Shown here piece by piece: positions 1 through 8,213 of a DNA stretch of 64,000 bases; within the stretch, counting starts at the first letter, position 1, and every line of letters starts with the position of its first letter. The position numbers and the translations under genes are program-made. Below the pieces are notes generated by a model. The model did no database searches. It worked only from the letters and a program-made list of their open reading frames with translations, and was not told the DNA's origin. Source of the stretch: an uncultured Oscillibacter sp. (GTDB lineage Bacteria > Bacillota > Clostridia > Oscillospirales > Oscillospiraceae); NCBI GenBank assembly GCA_910584995.1, contig CAJUDW010000003.1, positions 62,001-126,000 on the forward strand. Reading direction: 5' to 3'.

Positions 1-267
1 TTCCTTCCGCTCCCGGTGGGACCGGAGAGCCTCCTGGATCGCCAGATCCTCTGGGCTTTCCGTCCCGCTGTTCTGGGCCTTGTCGCCTTCCGTCTGCCCG
101 GTTTGGATCACAGGCTCCTCTTCTCTTTTCTGCTCCGGCTCCTGGAAGAGGGCGCGGGTGCCAACGTATAAAAGCCCCGCCAGAAGGACGATTGTCAGCA
201 AAACGGGGGCCATGCGGCTGGACCGGCGCCTGCGGCGGCGCTTCAGGCGGGAAGGGGGTTTGGACAT
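1..267 (-). CDS. N-terminus of a membrane-anchored protein (cut by window edge)
   Basis: Reading leftward from ATG at 267, 89 codons run off the window without a stop. The start follows an AAGGAGAG ribosome site. The protein opens with a strongly basic stretch (KRRRRRR near residues 9-15), then one hydrophobic segment (about residues 19-36, APVLLTIVLLAGLLYV), then an acidic, Gln/Glu-rich linker. This is the layout of a single-pass, type II-oriented membrane protein with most of its mass outside the cell. Many cell-wall hydrolases and carboxypeptidases of Firmicutes look like this, but the functional domain lies beyond the window, so no function is assigned. Confidence 0.7.
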   Translation of the reverse strand, partial: MSKPPSRLKRRRRRRSSRMAPVLLTIVLLAGLLYVGTRALFQEPEQKREEEPVIQTGQTEGDKAQNSGTESPEDLAIQEALRSHRERKE

Positions 268-415
268 GGAAAACTCTCCTTGCTTACGCGGCAGGCCGCC
301 GCAGAGATTTGATTGACATAACGCAGTCCCCATTATAAAACCCTCCCGCTGAAAACACAAGAGGAAATTCCCTCTGTTCACGAACTATTCACCGCTTGTC
401 CGTTTTCCTTCCGGG

Positions 416-443
416 AAAAATAGCGGCCAAAGCCGCTATTTTT
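416..443 (-). terminator. Rho-independent terminator overlapping a stop codon
   Basis: A 12-bp perfect stem (AAAAATAGCGGC, loop CAAA, then its complement) is read on the minus strand as a GC stem followed by five T. The TAG stop of the upstream small gene (436-438) lies inside the stem. The A and T flanks make it usable from both sides. Confidence 0.8.
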
Positions 444-696
444 CTGTCTCTTCCTCGTCGTTCTCCGTTTTCTCCACCAGTTCTTCCAGCAAGACCTTGA
501 TGTCTGCCAGAAGCTGGTTCTGGTAAGACAGGGCGCACCGGATAAAATGCATCGCCGGGTCCGTCGTCTGAACCGGCTCTGTCCCCTCAACGGGGTGAGG
601 CCAGCGGCGAACCGGAGGCTCCGGTGTGGTAGGCACTCCCGCAGGAGATGCGGCAGGCGGCTCCGGGCCGCCTCGCCCTCGGTTTCGATTTGCCAT
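436..696 (-). CDS. Small hypothetical protein
   Basis: An 86-residue protein starting at ATG 696, where AAGGAGGAATCGTT gives a good ribosome site. A longer in-frame start further upstream lacks one. The first half is Pro/Gly-rich and basic (RNRGRGGPEPP). The second half (about residues 49-86) is predicted helical and ends in an acidic run (ENDEEETEK). There is no signal peptide, membrane segment or recognised family. It sits alone between two minus-strand genes and ends in its own terminator. Function unknown. Confidence 0.6.
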   Translation of the reverse strand: MANRNRGRGGPEPPAASPAGVPTTPEPPVRRWPHPVEGTEPVQTTDPAMHFIRCALSYQNQLLADIKVLLEELVEKTENDEEETEK

Positions 697-854
697 AACG
701 ATTCCTCCTTGCCGTTTCCGGGTGCGCCTGAAAAACGGGTAATTCTCCTCTTTCAGCCGCACCCTGGTTCCTTGGGCCTATGGGCCCTGGTCTCCGGACG
801 GGCTCCTTCCAACTCTGCTGGAAAGTCTGCCGGGAAATTTCCGTCTTCCCGTTG

Positions 855-1103
855 CTAAGTGCCCCGGTATTTTTTACGGGTGGCTATGCCGCCCCGGATG
901 TGCCGCTGGGCCTTGTTGACGTCCAGCACCGCCTTCACCTGCAAATACAGCGCCCGGTTGAACTGAGGCAGCCGTTCGGAAATATCTTTATGTACCGTCG
1001 ATTTGCTGATGCCGAATTTCTGCGCGGCGGCGCGGACAGTGGTCCGGTTCTCTATGATGTACTGGGCCAGACGTTCTGCCCGGTCCTCCATGTTACCCTT
1101 CAA
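855..1103 (-). CDS. spoIIID: Stage III sporulation transcription factor SpoIIID
   Basis: An 82-residue DNA-binding regulator of mother-cell gene expression during sporulation, acting with sigma-E. A helix-turn-helix lies at about residues 21-45, with the family-typical SKSTVHKD recognition segment, followed by the conserved C-terminal RHIRGGIATRKKY. Length is close to known SpoIIID proteins. The start is taken as TTG at 1103 because the peptide (MKGNMEDRAERLAQYII) then lines up with the family N-terminus and GGGGAG lies 9 bases upstream. ATG at 1091 is the alternative and would remove four residues. It marks the host as an endospore former. Confidence 0.9.
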   Translation of the reverse strand: MKGNMEDRAERLAQYIIENRTTVRAAAQKFGISKSTVHKDISERLPQFNRALYLQVKAVLDVNKAQRHIRGGIATRKKYRGT

Positions 1104-1273
1104 AGCACAACACTCCCCGCCTCTAGTTGGTTCATCCTATGCGGCAGAAAGCCGGGATATGTATGGCCTCCGGCATCAGGAAGTCCTTGGGAGACATACC
1201 TTTCCGCTACCGGGGATTCCCCTTTGAAAAAAACCCGGAGAATTTTTTACTGATTTTTGAGTACTTCCTACAA

Positions 1274-1302
1274 TGGACAACCTATATCTTGTATGCTAGA
1301 AT
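1274..1302 (+). promoter_or_regulatory. Extended -10 promoter of nrdDG
   Basis: TGGACA (1274-1279), a 17-base spacer, then TGC TAGAAT (-10 at 1297-1302, with a TGn extension). Transcription should begin near 1309, leaving a leader of about 190 bases before nrdD. Confidence 0.75.
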
Positions 1303-1327
1303 GGGTTCACTGCGCTAGATATACGGT
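1279..1327 (+). promoter_or_regulatory. Pair of NrdR boxes
   Basis: Two 16-bp sites resemble the NrdR consensus acaCWATATaTWGtgt. Box 1 (1279-1294, core CTATATCTTG) fills the promoter spacer. Box 2 (1312-1327, core CTAGATATAC) covers the first transcribed bases. Their starts are 33 bp apart, about three helical turns, close to the usual NrdR pair spacing. NrdR represses ribonucleotide reductase genes when dATP is plentiful, so this predicts repression of nrdDG. nrdR itself is not in the window. Confidence 0.7.
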
Positions 1328-1496
1328 CTCCTGTTTGTTTTCAAGCGGAGATCGTTAGCGCAAAAATCATCTTAAAGACATGCGGAACGCCGGATAAAGA
1401 CGGCTTTTTTCTTATTTCCCCAAATACTGTCAGACCTTTCAGGCTTTCCGGTGGTTTACACAAGATGCAAGCAAATGAAGGAGGATCCAGACGTCT

Positions 1497-3674
1497 ATGA
1501 ACGTTATCAAGCGAAACGGCACAGAGGTCGTATTTGACATCCAAAAGATTGTGGCGGCCATTACCAAAGCCAACGAGACCATCGCGGAGGATATCCGCAT
1601 GACTCCCGTCCAGGTAGATCGGATCGCGGAATCTGTGGAACTGGCCTGCCAGAAAATGGGCCGCGCCCCCTCTGTGGAGGAGATCCAGGATTTGGTGGAA
1701 TACCAGATTATGGCCCACGGCGCCTTCGAGGTGGCGAAAAACTATATTACTTACCGCTATACCCGCTCCCTGATCCGCCGCAGCAACACCACTGACGGCC
1801 GTATCCTCACCCTCATCGAGTGCAACAACGAGGAGGCCAAACAGGAGAACTCCAACAAAAATCCCACCGTCAACTCCGTCCAGCGGGACTACATGGCCGG
1901 CGAAGTCAGCCGCGACATCACCAGCCGCCTTCTTCTGCCTGAAGAAATCGTGGAGGCCCACAACGAGGGCATCATCCACTTCCATGATACCGACTACTAT
2001 GCCCAGCATATGCACAACTGCGACCTGGTGGATTTGGAGGACATGCTGCAAAACGGCACCGTCATTTCCGGCACCCTCATCGAAAAGCCCCACTCCTTCT
2101 CCACCGCCTGCAACATCGCCACGCAGATCATCGCCCAGGTTGCCTCCAACCAGTACGGCGGGCAGTCTATCTCCCTGACCCATCTGGCCCCCTTTGTGGA
2201 CATCAGCCGCAAAAAAATTCGCAGGGCCACTGAGGATGAACTGCGGGACATCGGCGTCATCCTGCCGGAGGACAAACTCTCTGAATTGGTGGAAAGCCGT
2301 CTTCTGGAGGAGATCTGCCGGGGCGTGCAGACCATTCAATATCAGGTGGTCACCCTTCTGACCACCAACGGACAGACCCCCTTTGTCACTGTCTTTATGT
2401 ATCTGGGCGAGGCCAAAGATCCCCAGACCAAGCACGATCTGGCGCTCATCATCGAAGAGGTTTTGAAGCAGCGTTACGAGGGCGTGAAAAACGAGGACGG
2501 CGTCTGGATTACCCCCGCCTTCCCCAAACTGATCTACGTCCTGGAGGAGGACAACATCCACGAGGATTCCCCCTATTACTATCTCACCAAACTCTCCGCC
2601 AAATGCACTGCCCGCCGCATGGTGCCCGATTACATCTCCGAGAAGAAGATGCTGGAGTTGAAGGTGGATAAAAACGGGAACGGCAACTGCTACCCCTGCA
2701 TGGGCTGCCGCAGCTTTCTCACCCCCTATGTGGATCCGGAGACTAACAAGCCCAAGTATTACGGCCGGTTTAACCAGGGCGTCGTGACCATCAACCTGCC
2801 GGATGTGGCGCTGTCCTCCCACGGGGACACAGCCAGGTTCTGGGAAATTTTTGACGAACGCCTTGAACTTTGCCATCAGGCCCTCCTCTGCCGCCATGAG
2901 CGTTTGAAGGGCACCCTCTCCGACGCCGCTCCCATCCTCTGGCAGTACGGTGCCTGCGCCCGCCTGAAAAAAGGTGAACCTATTGACAAGCTGCTTTACG
3001 GCGGCTATTCCACCATCTCCCTTGGCTATGCCGGGCTTTACGAGTGTGTGAAATACATGACCGGCAAGAGCCACACGGATCCGGAGGCCACCCCCTTCGC
3101 CCTGGAGGTAATGGAGCGGATGAACGCCGCCTGCCGGAAGTGGAAGGCAGAGCACAACATCGATTTCAGCCTCTACGGCACGCCCCTGGAGTCCACCACC
3201 TACAAGTTTGCCAAGTGTCTGCAAAAGCGGTTCGGCATCCTTGAGGGCATCACCGACAAGGGGTATATCACCAACAGCTATCACGTCCATGTATCGGAGA
3301 ATATTGATGCGTTCACCAAACTGAAATTCGAGGCCCAGTTCCAGCATCTCTCCCCCGGCGGGGCCATCAGCTACGTGGAGGTTCCGGACATGCAGAACAA
3401 CCTGGAGGCGGTTCTCCAGGTGATGAAATTCATCTATGACAACATCATCTATGCCGAGTTGAACACGAAAAGCGACTACTGCCAGATTTGCGGCTGGGAT
3501 GGCGAGATCACCATCGCGGAAGAGGGTGGAAAGCTGATTTGGAAGTGCCCCAAATGCGGCAACACGGATCAGGATAAAATGAACGTGGCCCGCCGGACCT
3601 GCGGCTACATCGGCACCCAGTTCTGGAACCAGGGCCGGACCCAGGAGATCCGGGATCGGGTCCTGCACCTCTAA
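1497..3674 (+). CDS. nrdD: Anaerobic (class III) ribonucleoside-triphosphate reductase
   Basis: A 725-residue glycyl-radical enzyme that reduces ribonucleoside triphosphates to deoxynucleotides without oxygen. Residues 1-95 form an ATP-cone allosteric domain (MNVIKRNGTEVVFD start). The catalytic barrel follows. The C-terminus has a zinc site with two CxxC pairs (C662/C665 and C684/C687) and the glycyl radical loop RRTCGYIG, with the radical most likely on G703. Length is typical. AAGGAGG lies 12 bases before the ATG, slightly far, but this start gives the family N-terminus. It is followed by its activase nrdG and read from a promoter carrying NrdR boxes. It is the only ribonucleotide reductase in the window. 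Confidence 0.97.
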   Translation: MNVIKRNGTEVVFDIQKIVAAITKANETIAEDIRMTPVQVDRIAESVELACQKMGRAPSVEEIQDLVEYQIMAHGAFEVAKNYITYRYTRSLIRRSNTTDGRILTLIECNNEEAKQENSNKNPTVNSVQRDYMAGEVSRDITSRLLLPEEIVEAHNEGIIHFHDTDYYAQHMHNCDLVDLEDMLQNGTVISGTLIEKPHSFSTACNIATQIIAQVASNQYGGQSISLTHLAPFVDISRKKIRRATEDELRDIGVILPEDKLSELVESRLLEEICRGVQTIQYQVVTLLTTNGQTPFVTVFMYLGEAKDPQTKHDLALIIEEVLKQRYEGVKNEDGVWITPAFPKLIYVLEEDNIHEDSPYYYLTKLSAKCTARRMVPDYISEKKMLELKVDKNGNGNCYPCMGCRSFLTPYVDPETNKPKYYGRFNQGVVTINLPDVALSSHGDTARFWEIFDERLELCHQALLCRHERLKGTLSDAAPILWQYGACARLKKGEPIDKLLYGGYSTISLGYAGLYECVKYMTGKSHTDPEATPFALEVMERMNAACRKWKAEHNIDFSLYGTPLESTTYKFAKCLQKRFGILEGITDKGYITNSYHVHVSENIDAFTKLKFEAQFQHLSPGGAISYVEVPDMQNNLEAVLQVMKFIYDNIIYAELNTKSDYCQICGWDGEITIAEEGGKLIWKCPKCGNTDQDKMNVARRTCGYIGTQFWNQGRTQEIRDRVLHL

Positions 3675-3690
3675 GGGAATCCAAAACAGG

Positions 3691-3744
3691 AAATGAGGAA
3701 TTAGGAATTTGTCCCTTTCGGAAACAAGTTCTAATTCCTCATTT
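3691..3744. repeat. Long palindrome between nrdD and nrdG
   Basis: A stem of about 21 bp with one bulged G and one G-T pair. The left arm begins AAATGAGGAATTAG, the right arm ends CTAATTCCTCATTT, and the loop is about 11 bases. The A-rich left flank and T-rich right flank would let it act as a weak terminator in either direction, which could lower nrdG expression relative to nrdD. The AT-rich GAGGAATTAG motif is unlike the surrounding GC-rich genes and could be one copy of a dispersed element. Confidence 0.6.
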
Positions 3745-3797
3745 TCAATCCTTTTACCACTTGAAATCTGCACACGATAGGAAAAGGGGTACTTTTT

Positions 3798-4334
3798 ATG
3801 TACTACGGCGAGATTAAAAACTGCGACATCGCCAACGGGGAGGGCGTCCGGGTGACCCTGTTTGTCTCCGGCTGCACCAACCGCTGCCCCGGCTGTTTTC
3901 AGCCCCAGACCTGGGACTTCCAATACGGCGAGCCCTTCACCCGGGAGGTGGAGGATCGCCTTTTGGCCATGCTGGCCCCGGACTACATCAGCGGCCTGAC
4001 TCTTTTAGGCGGCGAACCCTTTGAGCCGGAGAACCAGCGGGCCCTGCTGCCCTTCCTCCGGCGGGTGCGGGAGGCCTGCCCGGGAAAAAATATCTGGGCG
4101 TTCACCGGGTTTGTCTATGAAGATTTGCAGGCGGAAGGAACCCACTGCCGCTGCGAGGCCACGGACGAACTACTCTCCCTGCTGGATGTCCTGGTGGACG
4201 GCCGCTTCGAAGAGTCCCGGAAGGACATCTCCCTGCGGTTCCGGGGCAGCAGCAACCAGCGGCTGATTGATTTGAACACCACCCGGCAGGCAGGGGAGAT
4301 CCGCCTGCTTCCGGAGCCGAAACGGGGGATATAA
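3798..4334 (+). CDS. nrdG: Anaerobic ribonucleotide reductase activating protein
   Basis: A 178-residue radical-SAM activase that installs the glycyl radical on NrdD. The 4Fe-4S cluster motif CxxxCxxC is at C26, C30 and C33 (SGCTNRCPGC). The SAM-binding GGEPF segment is near residues 73-77. The size is normal for NrdG. The start is preceded by AAAAGGGG. It lies 123 bp after nrdD with only the palindrome between, and ends just before a strong terminator, so nrdDG is a two-gene unit. Confidence 0.95.
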   Translation: MYYGEIKNCDIANGEGVRVTLFVSGCTNRCPGCFQPQTWDFQYGEPFTREVEDRLLAMLAPDYISGLTLLGGEPFEPENQRALLPFLRRVREACPGKNIWAFTGFVYEDLQAEGTHCRCEATDELLSLLDVLVDGRFEESRKDISLRFRGSSNQRLIDLNTTRQAGEIRLLPEPKRGI

Positions 4335-4351
4335 GGGGCGCAATATTAGAA

Positions 4352-4388
4352 GGAGGCGCGGCCAATGCCGCGCCTCCCCTTTTATTTC
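4352..4388 (+). terminator. Terminator of nrdDG
   Basis: An 11-bp perfect GC stem (GGAGGCGCGGC, loop CAAT, complement) followed by CCCTTTTATTT. Confidence 0.85.
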
Positions 4389-4399
4389 TGTTTTCTCTC

Positions 4400-4660
4400 T
4401 TACCGCTTGTTGCTGCCAATCCAGCAGCACCCCGCCCCGATGACGGCGGCGAGGAAATGAACGTCGGAAACATAGCCCGCATCAAGATACACCATGAAGA
4501 CGAGAATCACAAACACCGCAATGGCGGAAATCCCCCGCTTCCATATATCCGCAGCTATGATCCCTTTCCTGACCAGGATACTCCCGATATAAGCGGCTCC
4601 CAGCAGGCAGAGCACCGTCAGGAAAAGCATCATCAAGATATCGGTGTAAAAATTTGACAT
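4400..4660 (-). CDS. Small membrane protein
   Basis: An 86-residue protein with about three hydrophobic segments (near residues 8-28, 42-60 and 66-80) separated by short basic loops. It starts at ATG 4660 with AGGAGATACC upstream. The start lies 14 bases after the stop of the fumarylacetoacetase-family gene, so the two are probably co-transcribed. I do not recognise the family. Confidence 0.65.
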   Translation of the reverse strand: MSNFYTDILMMLFLTVLCLLGAAYIGSILVRKGIIAADIWKRGISAIAVFVILVFMVYLDAGYVSDVHFLAAVIGAGCCWIGSNKR

Positions 4661-4674
4661 GGTATCTCCTCTCC

Positions 4675-5517
4675 TTACTCCACCCTGCTACGCAGGGTGC
4701 CGATGCCCTGGATGGTACACTCCACCACATCGCCGGGCTTCAGGAATTTCGGCGGGTCAAAGCCCATGCCCACTCCGGCTGGGGTCCCTGTGGCGATGAT
4801 AGTCCCCGGCAGCAGGGTCATCCCCCGGGTCAGTTCCACCAGTACATCGGTGATGGAGTTGATGAGGTTCCCGGTGTTGGAACTCTGCCGGAGTTCCCCG
4901 TTCACCTTGGCGGAGATGTCCAAAACGGGCGGATAGGCGAACTCGTCCGCCGTCACCAGGCAGGGGCCCATCGGCGTGAAGCCGTCCAGGCTCTTGCCGA
5001 AATACCACTGTTTATGCTCCGTCTGCAAAAGCCGGGCGGAAACGTCGTTCAGGACGGTATAGCCGAAGATATAATCCCCGGCCTCCTCCGGCTTCACGTC
5101 CTTCGCCGTCTTCCCGATGACTATCGCCAACTCTACTTCATAATCCAGACGCCGCACCAGATCCCTGTGGCTAGGGATGATCCCCTCCGGCGGCACCGCC
5201 TCAGTGACCCGCTTGGAGAAATAGACCGCCACAGGCTTTTCCTTGGTAAAGGCCGCAGCGTCATATTGGGCGGCCTCTTTCAGGTGGTCATGATAGTTCA
5301 TCCCCAGGCACACCACATCCTGCCGGGGCCGGGGGATTGGCGCCAGCAGCCTGACGGCATCCAGAGGTACGGACTCTCCCGCCTGGGACGGAAGTTTCTT
5401 CACAGCAGCGGTTTCAATCAGGGCGTTCATGGAATCATAGGGCAGGGGGCGGACGGTTTCCCCTTCCAGCAGGCCCACCTGCTCTTTCCCATTCTGGAGA
5501 TAGGTCACTAATTTCAT
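4675..5517 (-). CDS. Fumarylacetoacetate hydrolase family protein
   Basis: A 280-residue metal-dependent enzyme of the FAH superfamily, which cleaves or isomerises acylpyruvate-like 2-oxo acids. Seen in the sequence: the YEVELAIVIGK segment with metal-binding acidic residues, NDVSAR, the GKSLDGFTPMGP loop, and GTPAGVGMGFDPP near the C-terminus, in the family order. An N-terminal lid of about 65 residues precedes them, and the length is typical. The start at 5517 has GGAG eight bases upstream. Substrate cannot be told: acylpyruvate hydrolase, oxaloacetate decarboxylase and dienedioate isomerase activities all occur in this fold. No aromatic-degradation neighbours are present. Confidence 0.88.
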   Translation of the reverse strand: MKLVTYLQNGKEQVGLLEGETVRPLPYDSMNALIETAAVKKLPSQAGESVPLDAVRLLAPIPRPRQDVVCLGMNYHDHLKEAAQYDAAAFTKEKPVAVYFSKRVTEAVPPEGIIPSHRDLVRRLDYEVELAIVIGKTAKDVKPEEAGDYIFGYTVLNDVSARLLQTEHKQWYFGKSLDGFTPMGPCLVTADEFAYPPVLDISAKVNGELRQSSNTGNLINSITDVLVELTRGMTLLPGTIIATGTPAGVGMGFDPPKFLKPGDVVECTIQGIGTLRSRVE

Positions 5518-5542
5518 GGCAATCGCTCCTTTTTATGTACAA

Positions 5543-5950
5543 TCAACCAAGCAGGGACGAAATAAAAGACAGCAGGAACGCAATAAAGGCAATGGCAATG
5601 ACAATTCTGATATCCTTTTTGGCAGGCGTCTCCCGGGTTTTGGAAAGGGTTTTGAATACCTCCGCGGGCTTGGCCGGAATCTTGATCGCCGCTCTTGTCC
5701 CCCGCTCCAGGTTGGTACCCCGCCGCTGCCGGTTCTCCTCATGGAACTCCGCATGGACAAAGGATCCGGCATGGTTCCGCTCGTTGATACCCTCCCGCCG
5801 GACCGTATCCTCCGGCATCCGAACCACGCTGCCGCTTGCGTTAACCTGCGTCTGCCTCCGGGGCTGATTAAATGCGCCGCACTTGGGGCAGAAATCGTCC
5901 ACATCAAAGTCGTAAACCTTGCCGCACTCCCCACACCGAACATTCCGCAT
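5543..5950 (-). CDS. Zinc-ribbon protein with C-terminal membrane anchor
   Basis: A 135-residue protein. The N-terminus carries a zinc ribbon with two CxxC pairs (CGEC at C6/C9 and CPKC at C21/C24). The middle is polar and basic. A single hydrophobic segment (IRIVIAIAFIAFLLSFISSLL) ends the chain, implying a tail-anchored protein with the zinc ribbon in the cytoplasm. AGGAGG lies eight bases before the ATG. Its own promoter is at 6030-6058. Function unknown. Such short zinc-ribbon membrane proteins are common in Clostridia. Confidence 0.7.
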   Translation of the reverse strand: MRNVRCGECGKVYDFDVDDFCPKCGAFNQPRRQTQVNASGSVVRMPEDTVRREGINERNHAGSFVHAEFHEENRQRRGTNLERGTRAAIKIPAKPAEVFKTLSKTRETPAKKDIRIVIAIAFIAFLLSFISSLLG

Positions 5951-6029
5951 AAGGCTGGCCTCCTATCTGCTCTTTTCTCCCTCCCCTCCGGCGGCAGGGC
6001 CGTGGAAGAGAAAACTCTGATCTGATTTC

Positions 6030-6058
6030 ATTATAGCACAGCTTCCCCCTGTTGGAAA
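6030..6058 (-). promoter_or_regulatory. Promoter for the zinc-ribbon gene
   Basis: Minus strand: TTTCCA, 17 bases, TATAAT, with a TGC extension directly before the -10. Confidence 0.65.
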
Positions 6059-6072
6059 AGCACTATCTCTGC

Positions 6073-6115
6073 AAAAAGCCCTCTGCCGCCGTTTAACGGG
6101 ACAGAGGGCTTTTTT
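6073..6115 (-). terminator. Terminator of the ribosomal-protein cluster
   Basis: A stem AGCCCTCTG/CAGAGGGCT with a 16-base loop, flanked by A on one side and T on the other. On the minus strand it directly follows rplQ and ends the long cluster. It can also work from the left. Confidence 0.85.
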
Positions 6116-6116
6116 C

Positions 6117-6461
6117 TCATTTTACCAACTCAATCAGGGCGGTTTCCGCAGCGTCGCCCCGGCGGACGCCGGTGCGGATAATGCGGGTGTACCCGCCGTT
6201 CCGCTCGGTATAGGTGGGCGCAATCTCCTTGAAGAGTTTCTTGCACACATCCTCGCGGGTGATAAAACTCATGGCCTGCCGGTAAGCGGCCAGATCGCTC
6301 TTTTTGCCCAGCGTGATCATCTTCTCAGCCAGCGGTGCAATCTCCTTGGCGCGGGTGACGGTGGTCTCCATCTTCCCGTGGTCCAGGAAATCCGTGACCT
6401 GCTGGCGGAGCATCGCCATGCGCTGGTCGGTGGTTTTGCCAAGTTTCCGGGTTCCGGGCAT
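6117..6461 (-). CDS. rplQ: 50S ribosomal protein L17
   Basis: A 114-residue large-subunit protein. Family landmarks are the MPGTRKLGKTTDQRMAMLR start, the central EKMITLGKKSDLAA and the C-terminal NGGYTRI. Bacterial L17 is usually 110-130 residues. GGAGGA precedes the ATG. It is the last gene of the alpha-operon part, after rpoA, followed by the terminator. Confidence 0.97.
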   Translation of the reverse strand: MPGTRKLGKTTDQRMAMLRQQVTDFLDHGKMETTVTRAKEIAPLAEKMITLGKKSDLAAYRQAMSFITREDVCKKLFKEIAPTYTERNGGYTRIIRTGVRRGDAAETALIELVK

Positions 6462-6525
6462 TTCGATCTCCTCCTTTATCAGGTTTGGGGTCAGCCGGCG
6501 GAGAGGCCCGCCGGCGCAAACGCAG

Positions 6526-7476
6526 TTAATTATTCTCCTCGTCGGCTAAATGCAGGCCCATCATGGAGAGTTTGTTGATGACCTCTTCCAGGGACTTCCG
6601 CCCCAGGTTCCGGACCTTCATCATCTCGTCCTCGGTCTTGGAAATCAAGTCCTCCACGGTATTGATGTTGGCCCGCTTCAGGCAGTTAAAGCTGCGGACA
6701 GAGAGATCCAGTTCCTCAATGGTCATCTCCAGCACCTTGTCCCGCTGGGCCTCTGCCTTCTCCACCACTGTGGGCTTGCTACCCACGTTCTCAGAGAGAT
6801 CCGTGAAGAGGGTGAAGTGGTCGCAGAGGATCTTCGCGCCCAGGGACACCGCGTCCCGGGCGGAGATGGTGCCGTCGGTCCAGACCTCCAGGGTCAGCTT
6901 GTCGAAATCACTGGAGGTGCCTACGCGGGTGGGTTCGACGGTGTAGTTGGCCTTATGCACAGGCGTATAGATGGAGTCCACCGCAATCGTACCGATGACG
7001 TTTTGCTGCGGCTTGTTCCGATCCGCCGGTACATAGCCCCGGCCATGAGACAGGGTAATCTCCATGTTCAGGGCGGCGCCGTTGTCCAGGGTGGCGATAT
7101 GCATGTCGGGATTCAGCACTTCCACCTCGCCGTCGGCCTTGATGTCGCCGGCGGTAACCTCGCAGGGTCCCACCGCCTCGATGTAGACCGTTTTCACGGT
7201 CTCGCTGTGCAGCTTTGTCAGGAGGCCCTTCACATTCAAAACGATCTCCGTCACATCTTCCTTCACGCCGGGGATGGTAGAAAACTCATGCTGGACACCG
7301 GCAATCTTGATGGTCGTCGGCGCAGTGCCCGGCAGAGAGGAAAGCATAATGCGGCGAAGCGCGTTGCCCAGAGTCGTGCCGTATCCCCGCTCCAAGGGTT
7401 CTACCACGTATTTGCCATAGGCGGCATCGCCAGGGGCTTCAATACACTCGATCTGGGGCTTTTCAATTTCGATCAT
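6526..7476 (-). CDS. rpoA: RNA polymerase alpha subunit
   Basis: A 316-residue alpha subunit. The N-terminal assembly domain contains the ERGYGTTLGNALRR and LSSLPG segments, and the C-terminal domain (from about residue 240) contains the helix-hairpin-helix part with NLGRKSLEEV for DNA and activator contact. The start is ATG at 7476 (MIEIEKPQIEC), with GGAGGG seven bases upstream. A start 18 bases further out lacks support. It lies between rpsD and rplQ, the usual Firmicute order. Confidence 0.98.
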   Translation of the reverse strand: MIEIEKPQIECIEAPGDAAYGKYVVEPLERGYGTTLGNALRRIMLSSLPGTAPTTIKIAGVQHEFSTIPGVKEDVTEIVLNVKGLLTKLHSETVKTVYIEAVGPCEVTAGDIKADGEVEVLNPDMHIATLDNGAALNMEITLSHGRGYVPADRNKPQQNVIGTIAVDSIYTPVHKANYTVEPTRVGTSSDFDKLTLEVWTDGTISARDAVSLGAKILCDHFTLFTDLSENVGSKPTVVEKAEAQRDKVLEMTIEELDLSVRSFNCLKRANINTVEDLISKTEDEMMKVRNLGRKSLEEVINKLSMMGLHLADEENN

Positions 7477-7563
7477 GCAATTACCCTCCTTCATCTTCTC
7501 ATTGCGGCGGCGCGGCAGTGCGCGCCGGGGACAGTTCGTATCATCTTTGAGGGCAGCCTCCGG

Positions 7564-8190
7564 TTACTTGGAGTACAACTCGACGATGAGATGTTCCTCA
7601 ATGGGAAGATCGATGTCCTCACGGGCGGGTTCTGCAATGACCTTGGCCACGTTGTTATTGTCCATTTCCAGCCACTTCGGCACCACGCGGGAACTGTTGG
7701 CCTCCAAAGAACCTTTGAACTTATCCAGGGAACGGGAGGTGTCCTTCAGGGCCACCACGTCGCCGGGCTTCACCAGGTAAGAGGGGATATTCACCTTCTT
7801 GCCGTTCACGGTGAAGTGGCCGTGGAGCACCAGCTGGCGGGCCTCCGCCCGGCTCATGGCGAAGCCCAAACGGTACACCACGTTGTCCAAACGGGTCTCC
7901 AGAATGGAGAGCAGGTTCTCGCCGGTCATGCCGGCCTTCTTGTTGGCCATGATGAAATACTCATGGAACTGGTTCTCCAGAACGCCGTAGTACCGCTTAG
8001 CCTTCTGCTTCTCCCGCAGCTGCATGCCATACTCGGACAGCTTCTTGTTTCTCGCGTTGCCATGCATCCCGGGCGCGTAACCGCGGCGCTCGATGGAACA
8101 TTTATCCGTATAGCAGCGGTCGCCCTTCAGAAAGAGTTTCTGGCCCTCTCTGCGGCAAAGGCGGCAGACTGCGCCGGTATATCTTGCCAT
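7564..8190 (-). CDS. rpsD: 30S ribosomal protein S4
   Basis: A 208-residue primary 16S rRNA binder. The N-terminus has a zinc-binding set (C9, C12, C26, C31 in VCRLCRREG...DRCYTDKC), the zinc-carrying form of S4. The S4 RNA-binding domain lies at about residues 98-160 (RLDNVVYRLGFAMSRAEARQL). Many bacteria, including Bacillus, have a zinc-free form, so the cysteines are worth noting. AGGAGG precedes ATG 8190. Confidence 0.97.
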   Translation of the reverse strand: MARYTGAVCRLCRREGQKLFLKGDRCYTDKCSIERRGYAPGMHGNARNKKLSEYGMQLREKQKAKRYYGVLENQFHEYFIMANKKAGMTGENLLSILETRLDNVVYRLGFAMSRAEARQLVLHGHFTVNGKKVNIPSYLVKPGDVVALKDTSRSLDKFKGSLEANSSRVVPKWLEMDNNNVAKVIAEPAREDIDLPIEEHLIVELYSK

Positions 8191-8213
8191 ATCGCATTTA
8201 CCTCCTCTTCTGA

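Noticed and set aside
3691..3744. Riboswitch between nrdD and nrdG
   Set aside because: A single long hairpin without conserved-looking junctions or loops does not support a ligand-binding RNA.
1341..3923. 860-codon open frame opposite nrdD
   Set aside because: Lies antisense to a fully recognisable nrdD. It results from the high GC content of third codon positions and has no ribosome site or domain.
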